This document shows positions 9,389-20,615 of a DNA stretch of 64,000 nt, in pieces. The notes beneath the pieces are model-generated. The model was not told the DNA's origin. It saw only the letters and a program-made list of their open reading frames with translations, and did not search any database. Location of the stretch: NCBI RefSeq assembly GCF_029784135.1, contig NC_073745.1, forward strand, positions 58,664,784-58,728,783, written 5' to 3'. Source of the DNA: Toxorhynchites rutilus septentrionalis. Its lineage: Eukaryota > Arthropoda > Insecta > Diptera > Culicidae. Every line of letters starts with the position of its first letter. Position 1 is the first letter of the stretch. The position numbers were made by a program, and so were the translations under genes.

Positions 9389-11060
9389 CATTTTTTTTTT
9401 CATTTTGCCCATTTTAATTTCTTATTCGAGGCATTTTTGATGTGTCCTTTTTTTCGACCATTTTATATTTTGACCCATTTTCCATTGAATTTTGATTTGT
9501 TTTGTTTTATTTTGACATTTTTCATTTCGTCTGTCCTTTTTTTTTTTGTTTTGAACGTTTTTCATTTTGACCATTTTCCATTTTTGTCATTTTTTCCTAT
9601 TTGACTGTGAAAATTTTTTAACAATTTTTATTTGAATCATTTGAATTTTTTTTCATTTTCACCACTTTTTCTTTTCGACCAGTTTTCATTCTGACAATTT
9701 GTCATTTTGACAATTTTTTATTTTGAGCACAATTCATTTTCGTTTTGACTATTCATTTTTAATCTTTTTTCTATTATTTAATTTTTTTTTCATTTTGACC
9801 ATTATTCATATTGATTATTCCACTTTTTCATTTTGTCCATTTTTCATTTAGACCTTTTTTGTTATTTGAGGCATTTTTGAGTTGTTTTTTTTATTCGATC
9901 ATTTTTAATTTTGACCCATTTTCTTTTTGAATTTTGACTTTTCGTTTCATTTGGACTTTTTTAATTTCGACTATTTTTTTCTGTTTTGACCGTTTTTCAT
10001 TTCGTGCCTTTAATTACCGTTTTCATTTTGACAATTTTTATGTTTTTCCATTTTTCCTATTTGACCATGAAAAAAAATGACCAATTTTTATTTGAATCAA
10101 CTCTCAGCTTTACAATTTTTCATTTTCACCTTTTCTTAATTTTCATTTTGATGACTTTTCATTTTCGACCAGTTTCTATTCTGACTATTTTTTGAAAACT
10201 TTTATATCGTCAATAATGATAATTTTAAAATTTGACAATTTTCCTTTTTGAAAATTTTTAATTTTGATCATGTTTTCATTTTGATCACATTTCGACTACT
10301 CATTTTTGATTTGGATTATTTTTGTTCATTTCGTCCATTATTCATATCGATTGTTCCTTGCTTGAATAGTGAAGTATATCACCACAACTTTCGCGACAAT
10401 TTAAATTCAATTACACGAATTATACATGAACACGAATGTTTTAAACCAGCGATTATATTTGACAAATTTATTCATTACAAATGCTTTCTACACTATATTT
10501 ATTCAACGAAACTAATTCACATTCAATGTTACTTAGACTACATTTAATTTTTACATGATCATAGAAACAGAACAATTATTATTTTTTACTTTGAATCTAT
10601 CAAGAAAGACTGGACTACAGACATTGAAATACATAATTGGACGACTAGAACAAATGAACCAATTATACGGTATCTTCTTCGCAGCATATAATTTAATTAG
10701 TAGTGAGGAATTGGCCATCGCTCTCTATGCCATAATCTGCTAACTCAAAGACTAGTACACGTTGCATGCAGGCAACTCTCTAACGATCACTTCTATGCTG
10801 CTATATTGGAATCTCTAGCTTGTTTGTAAACATTGATATTTCCCTTTTTTTTATTTTTTTTTCCTTTTTTTTCTTGTTCGAACTTGGTTTTTTGGAACAT
10901 TTTGCATTTTTATTTCGATCATTTTCAGTTTTGATTTTTTTCTATTTCGTCCATTGATAATTTTGAACCGTTTTTATTTTGATCGTTTTTCGTCTGACGA
11001 TTTTTTTATATTAATTATTCCACTTCTTCATTTTGCCCATTTCTAATTTTATTCCATTTG

Positions 11061-11240
11061 AGGGGCTCAGAAGGAAAGAGGTGTAAGTGACTTGAACGAT
11101 TTTCTCTTCATCAACTTTTTCTTTCGTGTAAAGCAACTGCAACTGAGTTAGCAAAAAACATCCCGTTTGAAGTTTGCTGAAGTTTTACAAATAATTGAGG
11201 TTCTGATCTTTCGTCGCCATTGTCAAAAAAAGCTGGGAAT
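11061..11240. mobile_element. Partial second copy of the 9136-type MITE
   Basis: It begins with the same inverted end and continues through 'tgtaagtgacttgaacgatt' into the inner part of the element in the orientation opposite to copy 1 ('gcaactgagtta', 'ctgggaatgtt'), then stops without a second end. Confidence 0.65.
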
Positions 11241-12124
11241 GTTATTGTTTATTTTGATCTTTATTCATTTTGATTGGCTTTTTTGTCCAAATTTAAATAC
11301 CCCTAGTGTTTATTATGACCTTTGGTGAAAATCGACATGATTTTCCATTTTGAATATTTTTTCGTTTAACCTTCTTTACCATTTTGCATTTTCACAGTTT
11401 TTATTTTTCCTTTTGGTGAAAAATGAACACCATGTTTCATTTTGACCATTTTTTACTTCAACCAGACTTTCATTTCGACCTGTTTTCATTCTAATCATTT
11501 TTCATTCATGATTTCCATCATTTAATTTTTTTCATCATTTTTTGTATTGGCCTTTTTTTACTTTCATGTGGTATATTTAATAATTTTTTAAAATTGACCT
11601 TTTTTTCATTTTCGCCATTTTTTTTTTGGATCTTTTCTCATTTTGATTTTTGTTATGTCAATTTTTCATTTCACTACAATTTTATCTTGACTTTTGGTGA
11701 AAATGGACACACTTTTTTTTTCAATAGTTTATTTTTCTTTTTGGCTAAAATTAACATCATTTTTCAATTTGATTATTTTTACTTCAACCATTTCCCTTCA
11801 GATAATTTTTCATGGATTGGATTTTCAACCATTTTTCGTTTTGATCGTCTTTAACATTTTTCATAATCCATTTTGATCATTTGTTCTTATATTAGCCATT
11901 TCAATTTAAACCATTTTTCATTCATCATTTTTATCATAATTATTTTCTTAATTTGACCATTCTTCATTTTGATTATTTAAATTTTTTTATTTTTTAATAA
12001 ATTTTATGACCATTGTCTCCTTTTGACATTTTTTTTCATTTCATTTTTTTTTGTTTTTTTTACTTTGAGCAATTTTCATTTTAACAATTTTTCATTTTGA
12101 TCACTTGTAACAATTATTTTTTTT

Positions 12125-15100
12125 AGCAGACTTATCTCACTTCTTAACTAGGCGAACCTAGCCAGAATTTTCACCTGCCCCCGGGCTTCTGAATGCCAAA
12201 GGGGGACTAGGCTCTGCGGAATGCACGTATCTGCATGCTCGTGCTGTTTTAGTCCTGACCGAGGAATTGTCGGACAATCGCGCAGGTGCTAAGGATGACC
12301 GACTTTTGGATGCCGGCCAATTCCTTCTCGATGTTCAACACCTTTAGCGCTTCCAGAAGTGTCTTCGGGATAATTCCAGTTCCAGAGAGAACGACTGGAA
12401 CAATTCTTGGGACCTCCCTTAGCCCCCACAGTTCCTTGAGCTCCACGGCCAATGGTCGGTACTTGCAGATTTTGCGACCGTGGGTCTCCTCCAGATTCTG
12501 GTTCAGTGGAATAGCGACATCGATGATGGTGACTTTGCGGTCGCTCTTGTCGTAAACCATTATATCTGGGCGGTTGTGGTGGATCGAGAGGTCGGTCAGA
12601 ACAGTGCGATCCCAGTACAGCTTGAAACGGTCATTTTCCAGGACAGGTGCAGGCAGGTACCGGTAGTTTGGTACGTTGTCTTCCAGTAGAGCACATTGGA
12701 GCGCCAGTTGTCGATGAACAATACGGGCCACGTTGTTGTGGCGCTCGGTGTAGGCTGCGTTGGCCAAAACGGGACAGCCTCCCATAATGTGTTCTATGTT
12801 TTCACCTGGTTGATGGCACATCCGGCAAATGTCATCAACGTCTTGATGCCAGACGTACCGCCTGCAGTTTCTCGTCGGCATTATCCTGTCCTGGATGGCT
12901 ATCATGTCGGCTTCTACTACTGAAGAGAGTTCACCACGCGTTAGCCACAGATTAGATGCGGCCTTGTCGACGTGTGGCCGGTCCAGTTGATGGGGGTGGG
13001 CACCATGCACTGCCTTCTGCTTCCAAGCTGCAATCTTCTCCTCCACTGTCTGCAGATTGCAGTTTAGTTGGTACTCCGCTTGCGCCAAGTGCAGAGCGCT
13101 GTATCCTCTGTCAGCGGCGCAGACAGCCCGGTATAGCGCGTTTTGGTTGGCGCGTTCTGCGAAGTACTCGCGCAGTTGTCGTACCTGGGCAACACACAGT
13201 GCAGAAATGTCGACGATTCCAAGTCCCCCTTCTTTGCGTGGTAGTGAAACTCTCTCCAGTGCCGATTGAGGATGGTGCATTCCGGCCTCTTTGAATGCTT
13301 TCCTCATCCTCCTCTTAAGGTCCTCTAGGTCAGTTTTGCTCCATTTGACTACACCAAAACTGAAGGTCAGCAGGGGAACCGCGAATGTGTTGATCGCGCG
13401 TACCTTGTTCCCCGCGTTGAGGAAAGTCCTCAGGACACAGTTCACTCGTCTCAAGAACTTGTCTCGCAGCTCCGTCTTGATGTCGGAGTGGCGAATCCCG
13501 GTGAGCTGTCGGAATCCAAGATATTTATAGGATTCGCCACGAACCATATCTCTTATGAACTCGCCGTCATAGACCTCGTAACCTCCGGATTCGGTAAGCT
13601 GCCCTTTCAGCATATGGACACAGCGACACTTGTCGAGGCCGAACTCCATACAGATGTCCCTGCTTATGTCTTCGACAACCCGGATAGCTACACCTAGACG
13701 CTGACGTGAATCAGCGTAGACCTTGAGATCGTCCATGTAAAAGGTATGGGTCACTTCTTCGTGGGCGCCGTCGCCATACCTTATTTTATAGCCATGACCG
13801 TTTCTATTGAGCGTCCTACTGAGGGGGTTCAATGCCAGACAAAACCAAAGCGGGCTGAAAGAGTCGCCTTGGAATATCCCCCTCTTTATCTGCAGCGTTC
13901 TAGACTGCAACACATTTTCCCCATCACTAAGGTGCAGAGACGTGCTCCACTGCCTCATCGCATGCTGCAGGAACCTAACGACGACGGGATCAATTTTGTA
14001 GAGCTCCAATACCCGGACGAGAAACGAGTGAGGTATGGAGTCATAAGCCTTCCTGTAATCGATATAGGCCATGCTTAGGTTCCGCTGGTTATAAACCGCC
14101 TGGCCGACTATGGCTGCGTCGATGATGGCCTGGTCTTTGCAGCCATGCGTATTTTTTCTGCATCCTTTCTGCTCTTCTGCGATGATATGGTGTTGTTCGC
14201 AGTGGGCAGAAACTTTGGCGGTTATGATGCTGCTTAATATCTTGTACAGACTCGATAGGCACGTTATCGGCCTGTACTTTGATGGGTTCAATGTGTTGCT
14301 GTCTTTCGGGAGGAGGAATGTGACGCCACGGGTGGCGAATTCAGGGAGGTTGTGTGGGTCACGTAGCACCTTATTGAAGCACTCAGCTATCTTTTGATGT
14401 GCGACGGTCAGCTTCTTGTGCCAGAAGTTCTGAACACCATCGGGGCCCGGTGCTGCCCAGTTCCTCAGGTACCGCGAGGCTTCGCGGACATCGTTCTCTT
14501 CGACGATGATAGCTGGCATCTCTCCAATTTCACCACAACTCTCCTCCTCCCGTCTTAACCACATTTGCCCGTCGCGATGTTGTACTGGGGTCTCCCAAAT
14601 ACCAGCCCAGAAGTTCGTCACATCGCTAATATCTGGCAAACCTTCGCGGTAGTCGGGCTTCTCGTCGCTAATGTGGTCGTAGAACGCTTTTTCGTTATCT
14701 CTGAACATCCGATTTTGTTCCTGGCGCTTTGCAGAGTCAGAGTAACGTTTCAGCCGTTTAGTTAGGACGCTCAATTGCTGTACCAGTGTGTCGAGTTTTT
14801 CCGTCAGCTGGTGAGCTCCCAGCTGGCGAAGTTCAGTAGGCCGCACGATCACAGCAACTTTGCGACATAATTTCGCCGATCTGCTGCCTCTTTTGTACGC
14901 CATCAGTCTTCCAATTGCGGCGCGCTTGTTTAGGATCCGTTGCTCCAATCTCCTTCGCCATGGAGGCTCACGCCTTTCACGGAGATGTTGGAGCAGTCCG
15001 CCTCTTGGCCTAATACGGTATCCTAAACTTTTGGCGGTCGCCACAGCAGCACAGTAAACTTTCAGTTGCAGCTCCTCCATGTTCTCAGCATCAACCAAGT

Positions 15101-16180
15101 GCAGCGGAAGAACGTGCTCGTTCATGAGCTTTACTGCACTTGTCAGCCTGCGGGAATGCTGCAACTTCGGGATCCTGGGGCGCGACAATGGGTCTGTGTC
15201 GCGGAACTGTGAGATCGCCTCGTCGTAGTGGAAGACCAGATCGCGTAGTAGTTGTTGATCTGGCTGTGGGTCTTCCGGCTCAGGGGGTTGTTGTACTGTG
15301 GCCTCCACTGGTGCTGATTCGCGTGCCCCACTCGCGAATGAATTGCTCAGCCGTACTGAACTTCGTCTCGACACATCGCTTGCTCTGTTGTTCCTGGAGC
15401 TTATTTCTCTCTGCACCTGCTGCTTGATCTCGTCGATTTGCGTTTGGGAGAGCATGTTGTTGCGTACTATCGCTCTACGCCTCGCGTTCATCGCGTTCTG
15501 ATCAAGCCTCCCGACGAACTCTGGATACGCTTCCTCGAACATTGTTAGTATTCGAGGGCGACCGCTCATGTCCGTCTCCAAAGCAGTGCAGATGTAATAG
15601 GCGCGGATCACGAATTCATTCATTTCGTGTGTCCACATGATCCGGCGTCTAGTGGTACCCACAAGTGTGGACGACTGTCGTCTGGCAGTCGCAACACGTC
15701 TCGTAGGCGCAGCGTTTCTTGGGTGATGTCGATGGCTGCTGTTTCCGTGTGGCGGTAGCTCTTCGGGTTGAACCCGGCTGGTGGCCCGCTCTTGCACATC
15801 GCCCTCCAGCCGCTGGCCGCTCGCTCTTACGCCCGTTCCAGGACCAGCTCCAGTTCGGGGACCCTCCTCGGGTGATCGCATTCTAATTACTCTTCGTGAA
15901 CGTAGCTCCATTTTCTGGGTGTATCTCCTTTGCCCGGGAGACAGCGGGTTGGCAAGGCCTCCATGACCCGGGAGGCCTTCGCCGGGAGAGATATAGCGCT
16001 CTGACTCGCTCGCACCCCCTCACTTAGCCACTTTCGACACCCGTTCTCGGAGCCAAGACCAGGTGTGTGTTTCCAGTTCACGCCCGATCTAAAAATGTCG
16101 TCATATGATCTTCGTGGAGGCGTGAGATAGGAACATTTGAGACCAACAGGCAGGCTCCTACCCTATGTTGATCCCCATTT
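12125..16180 (-). mobile_element. R4/Dong-clade non-LTR retrotransposon, full-length candidate
   Basis: A 4-kb GC-richer block cut cleanly into the AT-rich minisatellite. It has one long ORF, about 270 bp of 5' leader (15912-16180, GC-rich with 'cccgggag' repeats) and about 120 bp of 3' untranslated region (12125-12248). The 3' end on the minus strand runs into A-rich sequence. Target duplication could not be fixed because both flanks are low-complexity ('taaaaataa'-like). Dong elements are known to enter TAA-type simple sequence, which agrees with a simple-repeat target. Confidence 0.8.
12249..15911 (-). CDS. R4/Dong-like reverse transcriptase-endonuclease, intact 1220-residue ORF
   Basis: Single polyprotein for target-primed reverse transcription. 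Domains seen: a basic, disordered N-terminus (1-92); a Myb/SANT-like segment at about 93-150 that starts 'WTHEMNEFVIRAYYIC'; an RT at about 485-740 with 'APGPDG', 'AYIDYRKAYDSIP' (near 614), 'GIFQGDSFSPLWF' and the catalytic 'FYMDDLKVYA' (near 724); a C-x2-C-x8-H-x4-C motif 'CRMCHQPGENIEHIMGGC' near 1025; and a restriction-like endonuclease region with 'RPDIMVYD' (near 1112), 'IIDVAIP' and a downstream lysine-tyrosine segment. The order RT, CCHC, restriction-like endonuclease marks the R2/R4 side of non-LTR elements, and the RT wording fits R4/Dong/Rex6. The start is the first methionine after the leader. No stop, frameshift or missing catalytic residue is visible, unlike every other element here, so it may be recent. 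R2-like N-terminal zinc fingers are not seen. Confidence 0.9.
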   Translation of the reverse strand: MELRSRRVIRMRSPEEGPRTGAGPGTGVRASGQRLEGDVQERATSRVQPEELPPHGNSSHRHHPRNAAPTRRVATARRQSSTLVGTTRRRIMWTHEMNEFVIRAYYICTALETDMSGRPRILTMFEEAYPEFVGRLDQNAMNARRRAIVRNNMLSQTQIDEIKQQVQREISSRNNRASDVSRRSSVRLSNSFASGARESAPVEATVQQPPEPEDPQPDQQLLRDLVFHYDEAISQFRDTDPLSRPRIPKLQHSRRLTSAVKLMNEHVLPLHLVDAENMEELQLKVYCAAVATAKSLGYRIRPRGGLLQHLRERREPPWRRRLEQRILNKRAAIGRLMAYKRGSRSAKLCRKVAVIVRPTELRQLGAHQLTEKLDTLVQQLSVLTKRLKRYSDSAKRQEQNRMFRDNEKAFYDHISDEKPDYREGLPDISDVTNFWAGIWETPVQHRDGQMWLRREEESCGEIGEMPAIIVEENDVREASRYLRNWAAPGPDGVQNFWHKKLTVAHQKIAECFNKVLRDPHNLPEFATRGVTFLLPKDSNTLNPSKYRPITCLSSLYKILSSIITAKVSAHCEQHHIIAEEQKGCRKNTHGCKDQAIIDAAIVGQAVYNQRNLSMAYIDYRKAYDSIPHSFLVRVLELYKIDPVVVRFLQHAMRQWSTSLHLSDGENVLQSRTLQIKRGIFQGDSFSPLWFCLALNPLSRTLNRNGHGYKIRYGDGAHEEVTHTFYMDDLKVYADSRQRLGVAIRVVEDISRDICMEFGLDKCRCVHMLKGQLTESGGYEVYDGEFIRDMVRGESYKYLGFRQLTGIRHSDIKTELRDKFLRRVNCVLRTFLNAGNKVRAINTFAVPLLTFSFGVVKWSKTDLEDLKRRMRKAFKEAGMHHPQSALERVSLPRKEGGLGIVDISALCVAQVRQLREYFAERANQNALYRAVCAADRGYSALHLAQAEYQLNCNLQTVEEKIAAWKQKAVHGAHPHQLDRPHVDKAASNLWLTRGELSSVVEADMIAIQDRIMPTRNCRRYVWHQDVDDICRMCHQPGENIEHIMGGCPVLANAAYTERHNNVARIVHRQLALQCALLEDNVPNYRYLPAPVLENDRFKLYWDRTVLTDLSIHHNRPDIMVYDKSDRKVTIIDVAIPLNQNLEETHGRKICKYRPLAVELKELWGLREVPRIVPVVLSGTGIIPKTLLEALKVLNIEKELAGIQKSVILSTCAIVRQFLGQD

Positions 16181-16186
16181 GAGAAT

Positions 16187-16335
16187 TTATTTTTAACCTT
16201 TTTTTTCTGCTTTGACCATTTTTTATTGTGACCATTTTCCATTCTGACCATTTTTTTTATTTTAATAGTTTTTAGTTTTGATTATTTGACCATTTTTGAG
16301 TTTAATTATTTCTCGTTTTGATCATTTGTTTCGTA
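16187..16335. repeat. Right remnant of the TTTTGACC minisatellite
   Basis: The same words as in 8880-12124 ('tgaccatttttt', 'attctgaccatt') continue for about 150 bp after the R4-like element, showing that the element split one satellite field. Confidence 0.8.
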
Positions 16336-16349
16336 ACCTATCAGATTGA

Positions 16350-16423
16350 GTCCTCAGATTGAACACACGGTCGTTCGCCTCATAAGCGAACTCACTACCA
16401 TTACGGCTACGGATACTCCCTGA
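16350..16423 (-). repeat. tRNA-like sequence, probably a SINE head
   Basis: On the minus strand 'tagccgtaatggtagtgag' resembles an A box, and 'ttcgcttatgaggcgaa' forms a perfect 5-bp stem with a 7-base loop as in an anticodon arm, followed by a weak B-box-like 'tgttcaatctgag'. The T arm and acceptor stem do not pair well, so a functional tRNA is unlikely. A decayed tRNA gene is the alternative. Confidence 0.35.
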
Positions 16424-18560
16424 AAATGGTTTCTACTATTACTTATTATATTACACAGGCTACATTCTTTTAAGATCTGAAAAAGTTTTTGATTGATTGC
16501 TAATGCCTTGAGAAAGGCAGTTTCTCATGCTTAGGTTTCTTTTCGCCACTTTGGTGTTTGATCCCGATGTCTGTGTTTGGGGAGGACTTAACTCAACTTA
16601 ATACACTCAATTTATACCATTTCACTATTGAATGGCTATGTTTTGCATGTCAAAAATTTCGTCCTTCTTTTAAGAGCCAAGCTATGAAAATTTTAAATAT
16701 TTCACCAAAAAGTGACTAATTTTAAAAAACTCCCATACGTCAAAATTCCGAAATTACAGTGAAATCGAAATTGAACGAATGGATTAGTCCCAACCCGATA
16801 TCGTTTTGTAGAGATGTATTCTTTTCTATTCTTCGTTTTTGAGAGGCTTCAAACTTTGCAGTTCATTCGCCTCTAAGTTGTAGAGATGATAATTGTATAC
16901 GGAGATGAGACATGTAACGAAAATTGAGAAGATTTCGCACGCGTATTACGTAAAATCGGTATTGTGGTATATGTGATTACAATACACCATTACACGGAAA
17001 TTATATCCAGTATTTTTTTTTTGCGTGAAATACATAGAGATATAAAGACAAAATACATATAGAGACTGTGGTTTATTTAACACTTTAACAACTTTGCAAC
17101 ACATTTAGAAGTCCAGATGGAAATTAGAATATAATAATCAACACAGATATCTGAATCAAGGCACCAATTTAGCTGAAAGGAATTATTTTGTCGAAGATTA
17201 ATAAATCGAAAGATTTATATTTTCCATTAACAAAGATAAGAAGAGGGAGAAATCATTTTTCGGAGAGAATGGACCGTAATATTTAATGTCTCTGTTATCA
17301 AAGAAAAAAGAAGAATTCACCAATCTATATGGTTAATATTTTAGTTCACAAATACGCGTCATGAACCCAGTTGTAAATCAATGTTGCATACGTTCGAGTA
17401 GTTGTTCACTTAGTATTCTCCCCCTTCATCATCAATCTGATTGTGTTTCTCACGGTTTGATTGGCTCTCTATCAGCCTCGCCATATCATGTCGCATCAGT
17501 GGAGCTACACACAAAAGATTACTCTAATCAGCCGCAACTATTTATCTACACAATCTCCCCACCAATAAACATCGCGTTGCCTCTGATTAGCCTCAGACAT
17601 TTTCTCAGCCTCCTTACCGCTCCACTCGTCAGACATATTATTGCTTCAATAAACTCTCAAAAGCTTGACGCATCTCACACGCGCTGCTATCCTCTTCTCT
17701 TCCTGCGCACACATTTTCCTCTAGCCCCCCCCCCCCCCCACAGTGCTCACTCCGATCTCATTCGTTTACATGCTCATTAAAGCACAAACTACAAAGGAGT
17801 TTTGATACCAAGCAACAGCTATATTGAGAAGATGCACTCGCCGCAGCGCTTCCCGCGCCACCGCATGCCTACATTGTCTAATCCAGCCGTTTTGTTTGAT
17901 GTGCAAGCGAGAGAGTATTTTGCAACGAGTTTGTTTGTTTTTACTCTGCCGTCGTTTGTGTGGCTGAAGCTGCCGCCACCGCTGCGTGGTGTGCGGTGTA
18001 ATGGAAACCTTTGGTCAGCGGTTTTGAAGTCAGAGCGGAGTCACTACCTCCACCAGCAACAGTGGAGGAAAGCTTTTCTGTGCTTTACACCGCACATGAA
18101 CTTATCTGTTCTGGCTGTGGTCGACGGTGTAAACCCCGGAAAGTTTTGATGTACATGTAGTGGCTATTTCCAGATAGAGATGGCGCTCCGATTACTGGGT
18201 AGACAAAGTGATCCGTCGCGGCTGAGCAGAGATGCCATATTGAACCGTTTGAGTGCGGAGCAAATTTTGTTAGCATATGCCAAAAATGCGGATAAGTTTG
18301 GGCATATTTGGGTATTAATATGAAAAAACACATAAAAAGTGAGGTTTATAACATTTACTAACATAAACTCCCTAATCTATACATAAATTATTTCTTTAAA
18401 ATAATGAAAAATAATATTTAAACAATTTCATTCCAAATTATGGTTCGCTGCACAAAGCGCGTGAAGTCCTCTTTAAAAAATGTCCCCGAAAGACGAAATC
18501 CTACGTCAAAAATAATAACATAGAACTTGAAGAGCACTATCGCGCTCCCCGCACTTTTCG
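16424..18560. other. No recognised gene; partly unique
   Basis: 16424-17340 is AT-rich and featureless apart from the small palindromic repeat at 16841-16873. 17341-18200 is GC-richer, with a run of about 14 C near 17727 and overlapping open frames (17361-17780, 17802-18149) that lack recognisable domains. 18420-18560 precedes the Tc1 element and shares a 23-bp word with its far side. Confidence 0.4.
16838..16876. repeat. Short palindromic dispersed motif, copy 1
   Basis: 'agaggcttcaaactttgcag' continues into 'ttcattcgcctct', so AGAGGC and GCCTCT pair around a conserved core. Relatives lie at 49395-49427 and 52375-52405. The core 'cagttcattcg' is identical in all three. Confidence 0.6.
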
Positions 18561-18937
18561 CATACAGTGATAGACATTCGTTTAGCCGCACTTGAACAAA
18601 AAACTTGAAACACTTACAAAACAACTAGGAATCTTCTTTTTTTCGGGATACTTATTTGCTGTAGTGATGGTATATTTAAGTCACTTTTATTGAAAGGACG
18701 TTCGTCACAATCACACACACATAAGGCGGCAACGCTGGATATAAACATTCAAACGTCGTTTTTTCCCGAGACATACGTTTAGCCGCAGGGCATAAAAATC
18801 GAGTTTTCGCATAATCACCAAGCCTTTATCTGTGTTTTTTGAAAAAAATACTTGGGAATGTTCAATTTACAAGATAAATATTAGATGTGCAACGTAAGAA
18901 GTTGGTCAGATTAGTGATTTACGTAGAAATTAACGGA

Positions 18938-20615
18938 ATGGCGAAAGGTATTCTATTGACGGAAGAGGGGTGGAAAATAATAAAGATATTCAGTGAACAA
19001 AAGTTTTCTGATCGCTCGATCGTAACAAAAATTGGTCTATCTGAGAAAGTGGTACGGAATTTCTTTAAATAGTGCCAGAAATATGGGGTGTAACGACCAA
19101 CAAATGAGAACACCAAAGTTACTTTGCGTCTTGAAGGTCGAATAAGACACGAAGCAACCAGGAAACGATGTCCTGCTCATACATTAAGGCAGAATCGGTT
19201 GTTACAGTAAAGGTAGGTTTAGAGTTCCCGTGAACGTGAATGCGGACAAACACTTTTTTGTTAATAATTCATCATATATAAAACGCGAGGAAAAAATCTT
19301 GAAACGATGGGAAGAAACATTTTCTAGTTAAAAAACATGTTTAAACGCAATTCATATTGATAAAAGAGGATTGATTCAATATTTCGAAACGATTCTGAAT
19401 TTCCACCGTGGAATCGAGATGTTGGTGAACTCACCATAGTTCTCCGACTTCGGTGAACGTGAACGTAGAAACAGTGGTGAATATAGACGTCAAAATGTTT
19501 CCTCGTTCATGTTCACGTTCGAATGTCCCAAGGCATTCTGAAAATTATTTCACCGTGAACTGTAAAAGGATATGTTTAGCAATTCTCAAGTTTTCAATGA
19601 AAATTTTGATATGGATGCTATTTCATTTAATCAGATCTCTGCACGGGTTGAAAAACGTTCGTCGGGTTGATTCGTGAACAACTGTATATTTTATCCGAAT
19701 TACTTTATTGAAGCTCAATGTTTATATACTTCACGTTCACTGCCGAACTTTTAATATGAACGTGAACGTGAACGAAAACGTTCTATTCACCACGATTTTT
19801 TGAGTTGTTTGTTCGCAATATAGTTCACCGTGAAATGATCATACTATTCCACCACCTGTTCAAGTTCACGTTCACGGGAACTCTAAACCAGGCTTAACGA
19901 AGAGGCATATTGCGCGCATCTTGAATGAGTCACCAAACATCATGTGGAAGAAACCTCAAGGGAAGCCGAAACTGACCGCCACCCATAAGCAGAACCATCT
20001 TATTTTCGTCCGGCAATACATGGAATGGAAACTAGAATGGAAAAATGTTGTATTTTCCGACGAAAAAAGTTCAATTTGGATGGTCCGGACTGTTACAGTT
20101 GCTATTGGTACAATTTAAGTCAACGGCATGCCGTGAGATCGAAGCGAAACTTTGGGGGCGGAAGATTGACAGTGTGGGGAGCCGTTTCCTATCACAGCAA
20201 GCTTCCACATTTGTTCCATTTTCACCCGAATGAACTCCGAAAAGTATCTTCAATTACTGGAGGACGTTTTGATTGGCTATATTGAGGATAACGCTACCGA
20301 GGATGTCGTTTTTTCAGCAGGATTATGCATAAATCCATGTTTCCAAGCAATCGAAGGCATGGTTTGCCGAAAAGGACATTCCGCTTCTTGAATGACCTGC
20401 TGGCAGTCCATTGCAATCCCATAGAGAACCTATGGAGAATCTTGGCCGAGATGGTCTATGCAAACGGATGACAATTTGAAAACAATTCCAGTCTCAAGGC
20501 AGTAATTCAGGAATGTTGGGCTATAATCAATATGGCAACATTTTAAAAGCTGTCTGACTCGATGCCAAATCGGGTTTTCAAAGTGATCCGAAATGGAGGT
20601 GGACATACTAAATAA
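18938..20615 (+). pseudogene. Tc1-type transposase relic
   Basis: The protein would bind the inverted ends and perform DDE cut-and-paste. The start at 18938 opens the DNA-binding half ('LLTEEGWKIIKIFSEQKFS', helix-turn-helix like), which stops at 19072. Further downstream, after the nested MITE, pieces in several frames show 'FSDEK' (first D, near 20055), 'QQDYA' (second D, near 20312) and a 'PIENLW'-like segment (third acidic residue, near 20425). The C-terminal 'SMPNRVFKVIRNGGG' ends at a stop at 20613-20615. Several stops and frame changes plus the insertion make it inactive. Confidence 0.8.
19211..19894. mobile_element. Harbinger-like MITE with GTGAACGTGAA subterminal repeats
   Basis: Ends: left 'aggtaggtttagagttcccg', right the inverted form of 'agcctggtttagagttcccg', then 'tgaacgtgaa' on both. 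A TAA lies on each side (19208-19210, 19895-19897), a three-base duplication of the type made by PIF/Harbinger transposases. The interior carries many further 'cgtgaacgtgaac' or inverse words (near 19452, 19508, 19733, 19757). No ORF of note. Confidence 0.75.

Larger units (their letters stand above)
8880..12124. repeat. Degenerate TTTTGACCATTTTTCA-type minisatellite field
   Basis: For over 3 kb the plus strand is built from short variable words: 'cattttgaccatttttcatt' and relatives with GATCA, GACAA and CGACC replacements, roughly 15-20 bp per unit, too diverged for one fixed period. A MITE at 9136-9388, a partial copy at 11061-11240 and a non-repetitive patch at about 10360-10840 interrupt it. 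The open frames at 9986-10743 and 11594-11876 come from the T-rich words or the patch and show nothing recognisable. Confidence 0.85.

Noticed and set aside
12286..15966. Several plus-strand frames of 60-112 residues
   Set aside because: Shadows of the R4-like ORF on the opposite strand.
17361..18149. Frames of 139 and 115 residues
   Set aside because: One contains a poly-C run translated to proline; no domain or start context supports either.
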